The notes: generated by a model not told the origin, from the letters alone. A stretch of 31,190 bases of DNA from AEGEAN-183 sp964002385 (GCA_964002385.1 CAXFFS010000006.1:1-31190); one strand, 5' to 3'; positions 1-8,502 are shown, numbered from the stretch's first letter. Program-made: numbers and translations.

Positions 1-1519
1 AAAGGGTAGCGAAATCAGGTCCTGAACCAACCCAGCCTGTTTGCGGAGTTGTACAGGTGTTGATGGCCCCTAATAAAGCAGAAGTGCTGGCACCGCCTAA
101 GAAATCTTGCGGTATATCGTAAGCACCGTAGTTAGCAGGATTCTTAATGGCAGCAATATTATTACGGATACTGTAATTTTGTTGCCTGTTCTCGTCCATT
201 AAGAAATAACCTGAGGTTACCAAAACATCATCTCCAATTTGCCAGTTGATATTAATTTCATGGGTTTTCATGTGAACATCTTCTAAGACAGTAACACCAT
301 ATTGATCCCAACTTGCAGTTGTACCATCCTGATCAATGTTGAATGTGTAGCCGAAATCAACATAGCCGAAAATGTACTTAACTTCTGTCCTATCATTTAG
401 TTGCCAAGCAACATGAGATTGTATTCCTTCGTGTTGAAAATACTGATGATTAGATCCACAACCATCCATGTAAGGGAAATCCCAACAGTTTTCATCATCA
501 TCAAAGGCAACATTGTATGTACCTAAGGTATTTAATGTGGACCCATAATATGAGTTCCATCTTCCTGGCCAAGTAGCATTGTCAATACCAGCTCTTAAAG
601 GAGCTCCATAAGCTACCTCTCCAGTATTAGGGTTCGTGAATGAAATAGCTCCGGGGGTAGTAGCAGTCGCTGCCCTTAAACCTCTAACCAGATTAGTGGT
701 ATCTTGAGTTCCTCTGAGTGATCCAGCTCCTGAATTTAAAAGAACTCGAGAAGGAATGATGTTATCAACTAAACGATCGTTAGCTCTGATTTGAAATTCA
801 ATGTCATCATTTGGGGTATAAAGTAAAGTAAGTACAGAGTTGTAATCATCCAAACTCCTGGCATCACGACCTCCACCTACATTCTTTTGTGTTCCGTCTC
901 TATCCATCTTAGCCGTAGTCGCTCTGAAAGCTAATTTATCTGTTATTGGTCCGGTTACCATTCCGTAATATTGAATATTACTGTAATCACCAGCCAATAC
1001 TCTTACTTCAGCTCCGTTTTCAAAACTAGGCTTTTTTGTTATGTAGTTGATGGCACCACCAATAGAGTTTCTGCCATATAAAGTACCTTGAGGACCACGA
1101 AGTACCTCAATACGCTCTACGTCATAGTAGTAGTTTTCAGAAGCCGCAATTCCAAAGTCAGGTGAATAAACACCGTTATAGTAAGTTGCAACTCCTGGGT
1201 CACCACCCAGTGCTCTAAAGTTTCTTCCAACACCCCGAATTCTTACATCGTAAGGGTCACGAGTTGTTGCAGGAAGTTGATCCATCAAGTCATTAGCACC
1301 TTGCATACCAAGGTCTTCGATCAAGCTGGAATCAAAAGCGGTAATAGACATCGAAGTATCAGACACAGTAGAAACACGCTTTTCAGCAGTTACTGTTATT
1401 TCTTCAATGCCGCCTCTATCTCTATCTTCTTCTTCATCTTCATCAGCTGCTGTCAGCATCAACGAAGAAAGCCCAAATATAGAAATAAATACTAGGTTAA
1501 TAAGGAATTTCAATTTCAT
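1..1519 (-). CDS. TonB-dependent outer-membrane receptor, N-terminal part (runs off left edge)
   Basis: Open reading frame of 506 visible residues from an ATG at 1519 to the window edge with no stop, so the beta-barrel C-terminus is missing. The start is supported by a strong GGGGGAG ribosome site just upstream. Residues 1-25 form a signal peptide, followed by an acidic stretch (about 26-34). A TonB-box-like segment EEITVTAEKR lies at 39-48, then the plug domain with the signature RGPQGTLYGRNSIGGAINY at 141-159, then the first barrel strands. Such receptors bind an extracellular ligand and import it into the periplasm using ExbBD-TonB energy. The plug signature and lack of siderophore-specific features fit the large marine class of unknown substrate (carbohydrate, lipid or peptide). 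Family assignment is firm; the ligand is not predictable. Confidence 0.95.
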   Translation of the reverse strand, partial: MKLKFLINLVFISIFGLSSLMLTAADEDEEEDRDRGGIEEITVTAEKRVSTVSDTSMSITAFDSSLIEDLGMQGANDLMDQLPATTRDPYDVRIRGVGRNFRALGGDPGVATYYNGVYSPDFGIAASENYYYDVERIEVLRGPQGTLYGRNSIGGAINYITKKPSFENGAEVRVLAGDYSNIQYYGMVTGPITDKLAFRATTAKMDRDGTQKNVGGGRDARSLDDYNSVLTLLYTPNDDIEFQIRANDRLVDNIIPSRVLLNSGAGSLRGTQDTTNLVRGLRAATATTPGAISFTNPNTGEVAYGAPLRAGIDNATWPGRWNSYYGSTLNTLGTYNVAFDDDENCWDFPYMDGCGSNHQYFQHEGIQSHVAWQLNDRTEVKYIFGYVDFGYTFNIDQDGTTASWDQYGVTVLEDVHMKTHEININWQIGDDVLVTSGYFLMDENRQQNYSIRNNIAAIKNPANYGAYDIPQDFLGGASTSALLGAINTCTTPQTGWVGSGPDFATL

Positions 1520-1600
1520 TTCTCCCCCTAAATATGAATTAAAATCACTAGTATTTGCTGGCTTTAAAGCACCGCAAAACTAGTTTAAAAAATCTCACTA

Positions 1601-1629
1601 CAAACTATGCTTAATTTTTACATAGTTTG
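1601..1629. repeat. 9-bp perfect inverted repeat upstream of the TonB receptor gene
   Basis: Arms CAAACTATG (1601-1609) and CATAGTTTG (1621-1629) are separated by 11 bases. It lies 82 bases before the receptor start and after the yciB stop. No T-run follows directly on the minus strand, so an operator is as likely as a terminator. Confidence 0.5.
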
Positions 1630-1654
1630 CAAACATTTTATGAAAAATACTTAT

Positions 1655-2221
1655 TTAACCTGATTTTCCTGCTTCTTTTGTAACATACTTGTTTAAGTAA
1701 ATTGCATTCAAAATAGCAAAAATAAACATCATGGCTAAAACTCCAAAGAGCTTAAAATTAACCCAAGTGGTCAAACTCGTATAAAGCATAAAATAGAGAT
1801 TAACCATGCCAATAGCAAAAAAAGCAAAAGCCCAAAGATAAGTTATATCTACCCAGGCTTTATCAGGAATTTCAGGTAACCCTTCTGGGCTAGCTGCATT
1901 CATAAAGCTTTTTATAATTGGTGGTCTTTTAAGTAACTGGTTCCCTATAAGGATGCTTGCAAAGATCCAATTAATAATACTTACCTTCCATTGTAAAAAA
2001 GCTGGATCTCTAAATAGTAAAGTTGCAGAACCAAAAACTATTAGAGCAATCCAAGTAAGGAAAAGCTTCTTCTCAACCTTTCCCTGTCTAAATTTTTGGT
2101 AAAGAACCTGTACAGTAACAGCAATCATAATGGCTGCCGTTGCTTTTAAGAAATCTTTACCCGTTAGGAAAAAGACCCCAAAAAATATAAGTGCTGGAAG
2201 AAGGTATCCGAGTTGACCCAT
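1655..2221 (-). CDS. yciB: YciB-family inner-membrane protein (septation protein A family)
   Basis: A 188-residue, highly hydrophobic protein with about five to six membrane segments, close to the usual family length (about 180). Family features are the FLTGKDFLKATAAIM stretch near residues 18-32, a conserved FRDPAFLQWK segment near 70-79 and WVNFKLFG near the C-terminus. YciB proteins sit in the inner membrane and have been linked to cell-envelope synthesis and septation; the exact role is unsettled. It is divergent from the LLM oxidoreductase gene across 67 bases and is followed on the same strand, after 135 bases, by the TonB receptor, which has its own likely promoter region. Nothing is odd in its length or motifs. 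Confidence 0.85.
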   Translation of the reverse strand: MGQLGYLLPALIFFGVFFLTGKDFLKATAAIMIAVTVQVLYQKFRQGKVEKKLFLTWIALIVFGSATLLFRDPAFLQWKVSIINWIFASILIGNQLLKRPPIIKSFMNAASPEGLPEIPDKAWVDITYLWAFAFFAIGMVNLYFMLYTSLTTWVNFKLFGVLAMMFIFAILNAIYLNKYVTKEAGKSG

Positions 2222-2288
2222 AATTAAATCTGGTTTTATTGGTGGCCATCATACTAAAATTAAAGTTAGTAAACTAATTGGATAATAA

Positions 2289-3305
2289 ATGACAAACTTA
2301 AAATTAGGAATTCAGATGGGCTATTGGGGCGCCCAACCTCCCAAAGACATTATCGGAATTGCTCAAGAAGCTGAAAGTCTAGGATATGACGCTATTTGGA
2401 GTGCTGAATCATGGGGTTCAGATGTTTTTACTCCCTTGGCATGGATAGGAGCACATACTTCAAAGATAAAGTTGGGAACGGGTATAGCACAAATATCAGC
2501 CAGGACCCCTGCTGCCACTGCTATGGCAGCAATTACTTTAGATCATTTATCTAAAGGCAGAGTTGTCCTTGGTCTCGGTGTTTCAGGTCCACAGGTTGTA
2601 GAAGGTTGGTATGGACAGCCTTTTTCTAAGCCACTTTCTAGAACCAGAGAATACGTAGCGATTATTAAAAAAATATTAAAAAGGGAAGAGCCTGTTAGTA
2701 ACGATGGTGATCATTACCCTCTTCCATACCAAGGAGAAGGGAGTTGGGGACTTGGTAAATCTTTAAAGTCTATTACGCACCCTTTAAGGCGTGAACTACC
2801 TATATTTTTAGGAGCTGAAGGGCCTAAAAATGTAACCATGACTGCAGAAATAGCAGAAGGTTGGTTGCCTTTGTATTATTCACCTTACAGACAAGAAGTT
2901 TATGCAGACCAGATTAAAGATGCAAAAGATGGATTTGAAATATCTGCAGGGGTGATTGTAAATATTTGTGATGACGTTGAAAAAGGATTGATACCCGTAA
3001 AAAGTAACTTAGCACTCTACATTGGAGGAATGGGAGCAGCAAAGAAAAACTTTCATACTGACTTAATGGGAAGAATGGGCTTTGAAGCTGAAGCAAAGAA
3101 AATCCAAGAACTTTTCTTATCAGGAAAAAGAACTGAGGCAATCTTGGCTGTTCCAGATCAATTTGCAGATGAGATCTCTTTAGTGGGGCCTAAGGATAGA
3201 ATTAAAGAAAGGGTTGATGCTTGGAGAGATACACCTGTAACTTCATTATTAATTTCCACTCACGATAAGGAAAGGTTGAGAGAGGTAGCAGAGATAGTGC
3301 TTTAG
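2289..3305 (+). CDS. LLM-class (luciferase-like) flavin/F420-dependent oxidoreductase
   Basis: 338 residues forming a bacterial-luciferase-like TIM barrel. The start has LGIQMGYWGAQPP, followed by ESLGYDAIWSAESWGSD (about 29-45) and the family-typical KIKLGTGIAQISARTPA (about 58-74) and LDHLSKGRVVLGLGVSGP (about 84-101). These match the group usually named F420-dependent LLM oxidoreductases in actinobacteria. Nothing in this window shows F420 synthesis, so FMN use is possible. The substrate is unknown; related proteins oxidise or reduce small alcohols, aldehydes or hydroxy acids. It stands alone on the plus strand, divergent from yciB. Its stop is only two bases from the stop of the convergent methyltransferase. 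The ribosome site is weak. Confidence 0.85.
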   Translation: MTNLKLGIQMGYWGAQPPKDIIGIAQEAESLGYDAIWSAESWGSDVFTPLAWIGAHTSKIKLGTGIAQISARTPAATAMAAITLDHLSKGRVVLGLGVSGPQVVEGWYGQPFSKPLSRTREYVAIIKKILKREEPVSNDGDHYPLPYQGEGSWGLGKSLKSITHPLRRELPIFLGAEGPKNVTMTAEIAEGWLPLYYSPYRQEVYADQIKDAKDGFEISAGVIVNICDDVEKGLIPVKSNLALYIGGMGAAKKNFHTDLMGRMGFEAEAKKIQELFLSGKRTEAILAVPDQFADEISLVGPKDRIKERVDAWRDTPVTSLLISTHDKERLREVAEIVL

Positions 3306-3307
3306 AT

Positions 3308-3931
3308 TCAAGAGTTAGGTCTGGCAAAGCCCCAAAAGTTGTATCCAGCCCATTGCGGCGTGCTAGGAAGGTACATGGTATCTATTTCTTCAATATTGAA
3401 ACCAGAACTTTCAATTATTTCAGGGATATTTCTATCCAGATTACATCCTCCCGCAATTTTCTTCCAAAGAGGATTGATTCTTTTCTGCCATTTATGAACA
3501 TTTACGTCAGGAGATTCACCGTGTTCACAAAATATCATCCTTCCATCTGACCTTAGAACCCTTTTAATTTCTTTATTCGCTAACTCAACTTCTGGGATGG
3601 TGCACATGGTATAAGTCAAAAGAACCGTATCGACACAATTATCAGGGAGAGGAATTTCTTCGGCGCCACTAATTATAAAATCTACTTCTAATTCTTCTTC
3701 TAAGGCTACCTGAGATGCCATTTTATTTAATTCTTCGGACGGGTCTAAACCCCATAACTTTGTAATTTTAGATTTGTCATAGAAAGGTAAATTTAGGCCT
3801 GACCCAATTCCAACTTCTAAAACTTCTCCTGTAGCAAGAGGTACGACCTTTTGACGTTGATATACCATCGGTTTTGAACTGCAAAGACAATTCAACATTT
3901 TAGGTAAAATATATTTGTCGTAGAGACTCAT
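3308..3931 (-). CDS. Class I SAM-dependent methyltransferase
   Basis: 207 residues with a Rossmann-fold methyltransferase core. The SAM-binding motif I is EVGIGSG at 39-45, an acidic residue follows in GLDPSEE, and the later strand IPLPDNCVDTVLLTYTMC matches motif II/post-II of the UbiE/Methyltransf_11 group. A Cys-rich segment (LNCLCSSK) lies near the N-terminus. The acceptor substrate cannot be told from sequence. It is the last gene of a possible minus-strand unit with the small secreted protein (19-base gap) and, further upstream, the esterase. It converges with the LLM gene with a two-base gap. I see no clear Shine-Dalgarno before the ATG, so a different start is possible. Confidence 0.8.
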   Translation of the reverse strand: MSLYDKYILPKMLNCLCSSKPMVYQRQKVVPLATGEVLEVGIGSGLNLPFYDKSKITKLWGLDPSEELNKMASQVALEEELEVDFIISGAEEIPLPDNCVDTVLLTYTMCTIPEVELANKEIKRVLRSDGRMIFCEHGESPDVNVHKWQKRINPLWKKIAGGCNLDRNIPEIIESSGFNIEEIDTMYLPSTPQWAGYNFWGFARPNS

Positions 3932-3950
3932 AGAATGAAAAATTTTAACA

Positions 3951-4340
3951 TTATTCTTCGATTAAGCATTCCCTTGGTTCTTTGGGTAAGTTTTGTTTAG
4001 CGAAAAAAGAATCTTTTTCAACTATTAAAGTACTTCTATTAATGCTGAAAATTGGTATCAATTCTTTTTTTAAATGGCTCTTATACTGTCCAATAAGGTA
4101 ATGGTTGTCAGTAACTTTCAAGTCAAATTCTATTAATGGGTACCCTTTGGCTGACATTTTTGCCAATTTGGAGCTCTCCCCTAAACTAAATTTTATTAGC
4201 CTATTTTTGCCAACTGTCCAATTCTTTTGTTCTTTATGTACTTGGCCTTCATTAAAACAAGTTAAGTTTATTACTTCTGATAAAGCCAAAGGAGAAATAG
4301 ATAAGAAAGATATTAGTAGCCAAATTTTTGTCTTGTTCAT
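3951..4340 (-). CDS. Small secreted protein of unknown function
   Basis: 129 residues. The N-terminus MNKTKIWLLISFLSISPLALS is a clear Sec signal peptide with cleavage expected near residue 21. The mature part is polar with two cysteines (CFNEGQ near the start and ECLIEE at the end) that could form a disulfide joining its ends. I do not recognise a family. It lies between the esterase and the methyltransferase on the same strand, 73 bases after the esterase stop and 19 before the methyltransferase start, so it may be co-transcribed with them. Its coding status rests on the signal peptide, plausible composition and tight packing. Confidence 0.6.
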   Translation of the reverse strand: MNKTKIWLLISFLSISPLALSEVINLTCFNEGQVHKEQKNWTVGKNRLIKFSLGESSKLAKMSAKGYPLIEFDLKVTDNHYLIGQYKSHLKKELIPIFSINRSTLIVEKDSFFAKQNLPKEPRECLIEE

Positions 4341-4390
4341 TCAAATTCTTTTCTTACGTATCTTTATATTCTCTATCTGAATTAGACATC

Positions 4391-4414
4391 AATTAAATCT
4401 TTAAAAATTTAATT
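4391..4414. repeat. 8-bp AT-only inverted repeat at the esterase 3' end
   Basis: Arms AATTAAAT (4391-4398) and ATTTAATT (4407-4414) with an 8-base loop, ending on the first base of the esterase stop codon. No T-run follows on the minus strand. It may be a 3'-end hairpin, or chance in AT-rich DNA. Confidence 0.3.
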
Positions 4415-5379
4415 TAAGGTTTTTTAGGATGTTCTAAAAAGAATTTAACAACTTCATCTCCCCAGTGAAAAGGGTTATTTCTACCGCAGCCCAGATAATT
4501 CCCTACTCCGGGGAAGCAATGCCCTTCTGGATTGCCAAGAAAACTAGAATTGGATCCCTTACTTATCCAGTTGTAACTGATAAATTCAAAGACTGTGCCT
4601 TGAGAGTTTGTGAAACGCGCTCTTTGATAATCTTCATCCTTAAACAGAACTTCAACATTAGTTAAATTCCAATCTTCCTGGATTTTCTTAACTGTTTTTA
4701 ATGCCCCAACATAGTGAACTAAGCTGTCTCTCTTGCCATGCGCGTACAAAACATCAATCTGTTTGCCCTTAAAGCAGTTATCAAAAACATCTATGCGTAC
4801 TGGAGCTTTAAGAAGATCAACAGGCCAACCGGCACCAAAACCAATAGGTGCTGCAGAAGCTACGTGCTCTGCATAATCACAGACAAACCTCCAACTCATC
4901 CATGAGCCCTGTGAGAATCCTGTTACATGAACTCTTTCATCCATTACATGGAATACTTTCTTGACTCGATTCATAAAGGAAAAAATTTTAGAAACATTAT
5001 CAACTCTATAATCCCAAGATCTGCCGTAAGGACCTTTGTTGGCGGTGGGTTGTATGACTATATAACCTTCATTTCCTCCTCGTTCTGCTAGGTCTGAGTA
5101 ATAATTCTGCAAGTCAGCTGTCATCATATATCCATGTATATCCACAATTAAACCGCAGGCCTTTTTTAGACATACCTCAGGTACATGGAGAGTAAATAAC
5201 AAACCATCACATTTAAGATCAACAGTGCCCTTGCGCGGTGAAGTGATGCAATTATCCGGCACTGGTTCTGGGATACTAAGTGTTGCAGGCCATGGCACCT
5301 TTGGTTCAGCTAACAGATGGCTACTTACAGAAAGATTTAATAAGAGAAAAATAAATAATTTAAATACAGTTTTTTTCAT
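4414..5379 (-). CDS. Secreted PHB-depolymerase/feruloyl-esterase-like alpha/beta hydrolase
   Basis: 321 residues with a signal peptide (1-24). The serine-hydrolase core has the nucleophile elbow GFSQG at 154-158 (Ser156), an oxyanion region in LIVDIHGYMM (about 77-86), a likely acid in AHGKRDS (Asp218) and a likely catalytic histidine in GNPEGHCFPG (His287). This layout is that of the LpqC/PhaC-depolymerase-like esterase family, which cleaves esters such as polyhydroxybutyrate oligomers, feruloylated sugars or acetylated polysaccharides outside the cytoplasm. Several cysteines fit an exported protein. It is divergent from the SDR gene (73-base gap). Which ester is cleaved is not determinable here. 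Confidence 0.8.
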   Translation of the reverse strand: MKKTVFKLFIFLLLNLSVSSHLLAEPKVPWPATLSIPEPVPDNCITSPRKGTVDLKCDGLLFTLHVPEVCLKKACGLIVDIHGYMMTADLQNYYSDLAERGGNEGYIVIQPTANKGPYGRSWDYRVDNVSKIFSFMNRVKKVFHVMDERVHVTGFSQGSWMSWRFVCDYAEHVASAAPIGFGAGWPVDLLKAPVRIDVFDNCFKGKQIDVLYAHGKRDSLVHYVGALKTVKKIQEDWNLTNVEVLFKDEDYQRARFTNSQGTVFEFISYNWISKGSNSSFLGNPEGHCFPGVGNYLGCGRNNPFHWGDEVVKFFLEHPKKP

Positions 5380-5452
5380 TTCTTTAGTAGTTTTATAAGA
5401 TTAAGATTATGAACTAAATTGAAAGAAGATAAAAATACTAGAGGATTGAAAT

Positions 5453-6340
5453 ATGAAAGATTTTGAAGGAAAAACTGCAGTAGTTACTGGAGCAGCAAGT
5501 GGAATTGGTTATGGGTTAGCGGAGAAGTTGGCTCAAGAAAAGATGCAAGTAGTGTTAGCGGATGTTGAAGAAGAGGCTTTAAATAAAGCTGTGAATCAGT
5601 TGCAACAGTATCAACACAGGGTTATTGGGGTAAAGACAGATGTCCTTATTAAGGAATCCGTTAGCGAACTTTTCGCTCGAGCAAATGAAGAGTACGGCAA
5701 TATTCATATCCTTTGTAACAACGCAGGCATTGGAGCAAGTTCTGGAAATAAGGGTATTTGGGAAGTTGAGAAAGAAAACTGGGACTGGACATTGGGAGTC
5801 AATTTTTACGGAGTCCTTTATGGCCTTCAAGCTTTTCTTCCTCATATGGTTGCGCACGGCGAAGAAGGCCATGTAGTTACTACTGCTTCATTAGCAGGAT
5901 TGTTAACCGGAGCTGGAACTTATGGAGTGAGCAAACATGCGGTTTTAGCTCTTACTGAGAGTTTAAATCAAGATCTTATTGCTAGAAATTTGAAAATAGG
6001 AGCTTCTGTTCTATGTCCCGGCTTTGTCAATACCAACATAACTGATTCAGAAAGAAATAGACCTCAACATTTAAAAGTTAAAGAGCAGCCTGAAATGGAT
6101 CAACAGGCTATGGAAATGTTTAATTTATTACTTAAACAGGGCAAAGAGCCAAGTGAGATTGCAGAAATTGTTTTAAATTCGATTAAAGAAAATGTTTTCT
6201 ATATCCTTCCGCACCCAGCCTGGGATGATAATTTAAGAAACCATTTTGAAGCGATTCTATCTCGAAAGGAATTAGTCCCTCCATCAGCAAACGACATGGC
6301 TGATTTTTTTAAGCCCAGAGAAGATGGAGAAAAATATTAA
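5453..6340 (+). CDS. Short-chain dehydrogenase/reductase (SDR)
   Basis: 295 residues with a classical SDR fold. The cofactor loop is TGAASGIG at 12-19, NNAG at 89-92, and the catalytic residues are Ser146, Tyr157 and Lys161 (YGVSK). An aspartate after the second strand (VLADVEEE) suggests NAD(H) preference. It is longer than the usual 250 residues because of a C-terminal extension, and the region after the PGFVNT segment resembles SDRs acting on hydrophobic alcohols. The ATG follows a GAGG ribosome site. It is a single gene on the plus strand, divergent from the esterase and converging with the AMP nucleosidase six bases away. Substrate unknown. Confidence 0.85.
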   Translation: MKDFEGKTAVVTGAASGIGYGLAEKLAQEKMQVVLADVEEEALNKAVNQLQQYQHRVIGVKTDVLIKESVSELFARANEEYGNIHILCNNAGIGASSGNKGIWEVEKENWDWTLGVNFYGVLYGLQAFLPHMVAHGEEGHVVTTASLAGLLTGAGTYGVSKHAVLALTESLNQDLIARNLKIGASVLCPGFVNTNITDSERNRPQHLKVKEQPEMDQQAMEMFNLLLKQGKEPSEIAEIVLNSIKENVFYILPHPAWDDNLRNHFEAILSRKELVPPSANDMADFFKPREDGEKY

Positions 6341-6346
6341 GAAAGT

Positions 6347-7120
6347 TTAGTATCTAAAATGTCTAATTTGCTCGCCAGTTTTTCCAATTTCTGTCATGGC
6401 ATTGATGCCTATCTGCAGATGTAAATCCGTCCATTCTTCCGTTACCCCTTTATCGGATTCCTCAGTTTTAACTCCATCAGGCGTAACTGGAACATCCGAA
6501 ACTAATAGCAAAGCACCTCTTGCTATCTCGTTATAGTGGCCAACCACAAAAATAGTAGATGTTTCCATATCAATTCCGATGCAGGTTGATTTTTTAAGTC
6601 TTTCTAGGAAAACTTTATCGTGTTCCCAAACCCTCCTATTAGTAGTAAAAATTACTCCTGTTCTGTATTCCTGACCACTTTCTATAATTTTGTCGGAAAC
6701 AAACTTATGTAGCTTAAATGAAGGCAAAGCTGGGACTTCAGGTGAAAAATAATCGTTACTTGTTCCCTCTCCTCTTATAGCTGCAATCGGAAGAATAAAG
6801 TTACCTATCTCACTTCTTTGCTTTAAGCCTCCGCATTTACCTAAAAATAATACTCCACTAGGCTTACAAGCAACCAAAAGATCCATAATAGTAGCGGCAT
6901 TAGGAGATCCAATCCCATAGTTAATGATGGTCAGGCCATCAGAGTTTGTTGCTGCTTGCATCGGTTTTTTTTGCCCGTAAATGTCCGTTTTAAATTTATT
7001 GGCAAAATTCTCAACATAATCAGAAAAGTTAGTTAATAGAATGTGATCGCCAAATTTATCCAGTGGCATGCCGGTATACCTTGGCAACCAATCTTTAGCT
7101 ATGTCTATCTTATTTTCCAT
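6347..7120 (-). CDS. amn: AMP nucleosidase, short form
   Basis: 257 residues matching the compact AMP nucleosidase type along its whole length. Recognisable stretches are WLPRYTGMPLDKFG (11-24), NYGIGSPNAATIMDLL, LFLGKCGGLK, LPIAAIRGEGTSNDYFSPE, TTNRRVWEHD, GIDMETSTIF and LLLVSDVPVTPDGVKTEESD. The enzyme splits AMP into adenine and ribose 5-phosphate and belongs to the nucleoside-phosphorylase superfamily. The well-known enterobacterial Amn is nearly twice as long because of an extra N-terminal domain; this one lacks it and resembles the form common in Bacteroidetes. The start has an AGAGGG ribosome site. It lies 66 bases after tesA on the same strand and may share its transcript. Confidence 0.9.
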   Translation of the reverse strand: MENKIDIAKDWLPRYTGMPLDKFGDHILLTNFSDYVENFANKFKTDIYGQKKPMQAATNSDGLTIINYGIGSPNAATIMDLLVACKPSGVLFLGKCGGLKQRSEIGNFILPIAAIRGEGTSNDYFSPEVPALPSFKLHKFVSDKIIESGQEYRTGVIFTTNRRVWEHDKVFLERLKKSTCIGIDMETSTIFVVGHYNEIARGALLLVSDVPVTPDGVKTEESDKGVTEEWTDLHLQIGINAMTEIGKTGEQIRHFRY

Positions 7121-7184
7121 TCAACCCTCTAAAAAAGAAAGTATGCTACTCGATTTAACAATAAATACAATTTTAAGGAAGTTT

Positions 7185-7200
7185 TTTCAGAGTTCTGAAA
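7185..7200. repeat. 6-bp stem, 4-base loop hairpin over the tesA stop codon
   Basis: TTTCAG (7185-7190), AGTT, CTGAAA (7195-7200) is a perfect inverted repeat containing the tesA TGA. On the minus strand an A-run rather than a T-run follows, so it is not an intrinsic terminator. It may stabilise a 3' end. Confidence 0.35.
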
Positions 7201-7822
7201 TCCAGGTATACAGATCATGGGCAATTACGTATTGCCCGTTAACATTTGGATGAATACCGTCTGGAAGCATTAAGTCTTTGTTTAAAACTAACTCTTCATT
7301 AAGCATTGGTGGAACTAGTTTTGCATCACATTTATCTGCTACTTCTTTATATACTCTTGTGAGCCTCTCCATATATTTTGTTCCATAATTTGGTGCGACT
7401 ATTATCTCCATAAGAATTATTGAGATTTCCTTTTTTTCTGTGAGTTTACACATCTGTATTAAATTTGATCTTACCCTGGAAGCTGGATAACCTCTGAGCC
7501 CATCATTTGCACCAAGCTCTATGAATAAGAAGTCGGGGGAAAAAGCTTCTAGGAGGGCCGGTAGTCTCGATAAGCCACCCTTTGTAGTCTCTCCAGATAA
7601 ACTTGCGTTTATTAATTTCAATTTATTATTTTCAGCATCAAGTTTTTGTTGCACTATTTTTACCCATTGCTTTTCTGAAGGAATGCCATAACCAGCACTT
7701 AAGCTATCTCCAAGAATAAGCATCTTCTTTTCAATTTCTGCAAAAATATTTTGAGAACCCAATATCAAGAAGAGAATTACTATAAAATTGCACTTCTTCT
7801 GTAAATAGACAAATTTCTTCAT
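7187..7822 (-). CDS. tesA: TesA, periplasmic SGNH esterase / thioesterase I / lysophospholipase L1
   Basis: 211 residues with an N-terminal export signal (about 1-29; an unusually basic start MKKFVYLQKK precedes the hydrophobic core). All four SGNH blocks are present: GDSLSAGYG with Ser40, SGETTKGG with Gly77, GANDGLRG with Asn106, and LPDGIHPN with Asp188 and His191. TesA hydrolyses acyl thioesters, lysophospholipids and small esters in the periplasm. The gene is divergent from an ABC ATPase and FtsX-like permease, the same arrangement as tesA/ybbA-ybbP in Escherichia coli, which supports both the identity and a gammaproteobacterial origin. The downstream gene on its strand is AMP nucleosidase. 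Confidence 0.93.
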   Translation of the reverse strand: MKKFVYLQKKCNFIVILFLILGSQNIFAEIEKKMLILGDSLSAGYGIPSEKQWVKIVQQKLDAENNKLKLINASLSGETTKGGLSRLPALLEAFSPDFLFIELGANDGLRGYPASRVRSNLIQMCKLTEKKEISIILMEIIVAPNYGTKYMERLTRVYKEVADKCDAKLVPPMLNEELVLNKDLMLPDGIHPNVNGQYVIAHDLYTWISEL

Positions 7823-7839
7823 ATTGATTATTGGTCCTT

Positions 7840-8499
7840 ATGATTATTAAAACACGTAATCTCACAAAAAAGGTTTCTTCTGAAGAAGGCGAATTAATTA
7901 TCCTTAATGATATTAACTTAGAACTTGAAAAGGAAAAATCACTTGCTGTTGTTGGACCCTCGGGTTCAGGTAAATCTACTTTATTAGGCCTTCTTGCAGG
8001 CTTAGACTCACCCACTTCTGGAGAGGTATTCTTAAACAACCGACCTTTGCATGAACTAAATGAAGATCAAAGAGCTAGAGTAAGGAAAGAAAATGTTGCT
8101 TTTGTTTTTCAATCATTTGAACTTCTCCCTGGACTGACTGCGCTAGAAAATGTGATGCTTCCCTCTGAACTTAACCTTGATAAAGATGCTGAGACTCGGG
8201 CCAGTGAATACCTAACAAGGGTAGGACTTGGAAAAAGGTTAAAACACTATCCAAGACAACTATCTGGTGGAGAACAACAAAGGGTAGCTATAGCAAGAGC
8301 GTTTGCTTGCAACGCTAAAGTTCTTTTTGCAGATGAACCAACCGGAAACCTAGATAACAAAACTGGTACAAAAATTTCAGAGCTTCTTTTTGAAGTCAAT
8401 GAAGAGTCTTCAAATGCTTTAGTTGTAGTAACTCACGATACGAACTTAGCCTCTAAATGCGATAATCAAATTGAACTTTCTGAGGGATCGATTGCTTAA
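7840..8499 (+). CDS. ybbA: YbbA/LolD-type ABC transporter ATP-binding protein
   Basis: 219 residues from the ATG at 7840; a TTG at 7831 in the same frame would add three residues, and neither has a good ribosome site, so I chose the ATG. Walker A is GPSGSGKST (39-47), the signature motif LSGGEQQ (141-147) and Walker B VLFADE (161-166), followed by the D-loop and the switch histidine in VVVTHDT. These are hallmarks of the MacB/LolD/YbbA subfamily of exporter ATPases that work with FtsX-like permeases rather than import. It is followed three bases later by that permease and is divergent from tesA across only 17 bases. The transported substrate is not established; in relatives the partner genes suggest a lipid or envelope role. 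Confidence 0.93.
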   Translation: MIIKTRNLTKKVSSEEGELIILNDINLELEKEKSLAVVGPSGSGKSTLLGLLAGLDSPTSGEVFLNNRPLHELNEDQRARVRKENVAFVFQSFELLPGLTALENVMLPSELNLDKDAETRASEYLTRVGLGKRLKHYPRQLSGGEQQRVAIARAFACNAKVLFADEPTGNLDNKTGTKISELLFEVNEESSNALVVVTHDTNLASKCDNQIELSEGSIA

Positions 8500-8502
8500 A
8501 AA

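Noticed and set aside
1277..1495. 72-codon plus-strand frame over the receptor's 5' end
   Set aside because: Antisense to the signal peptide, acidic stretch and TonB box of the receptor; no independent support.
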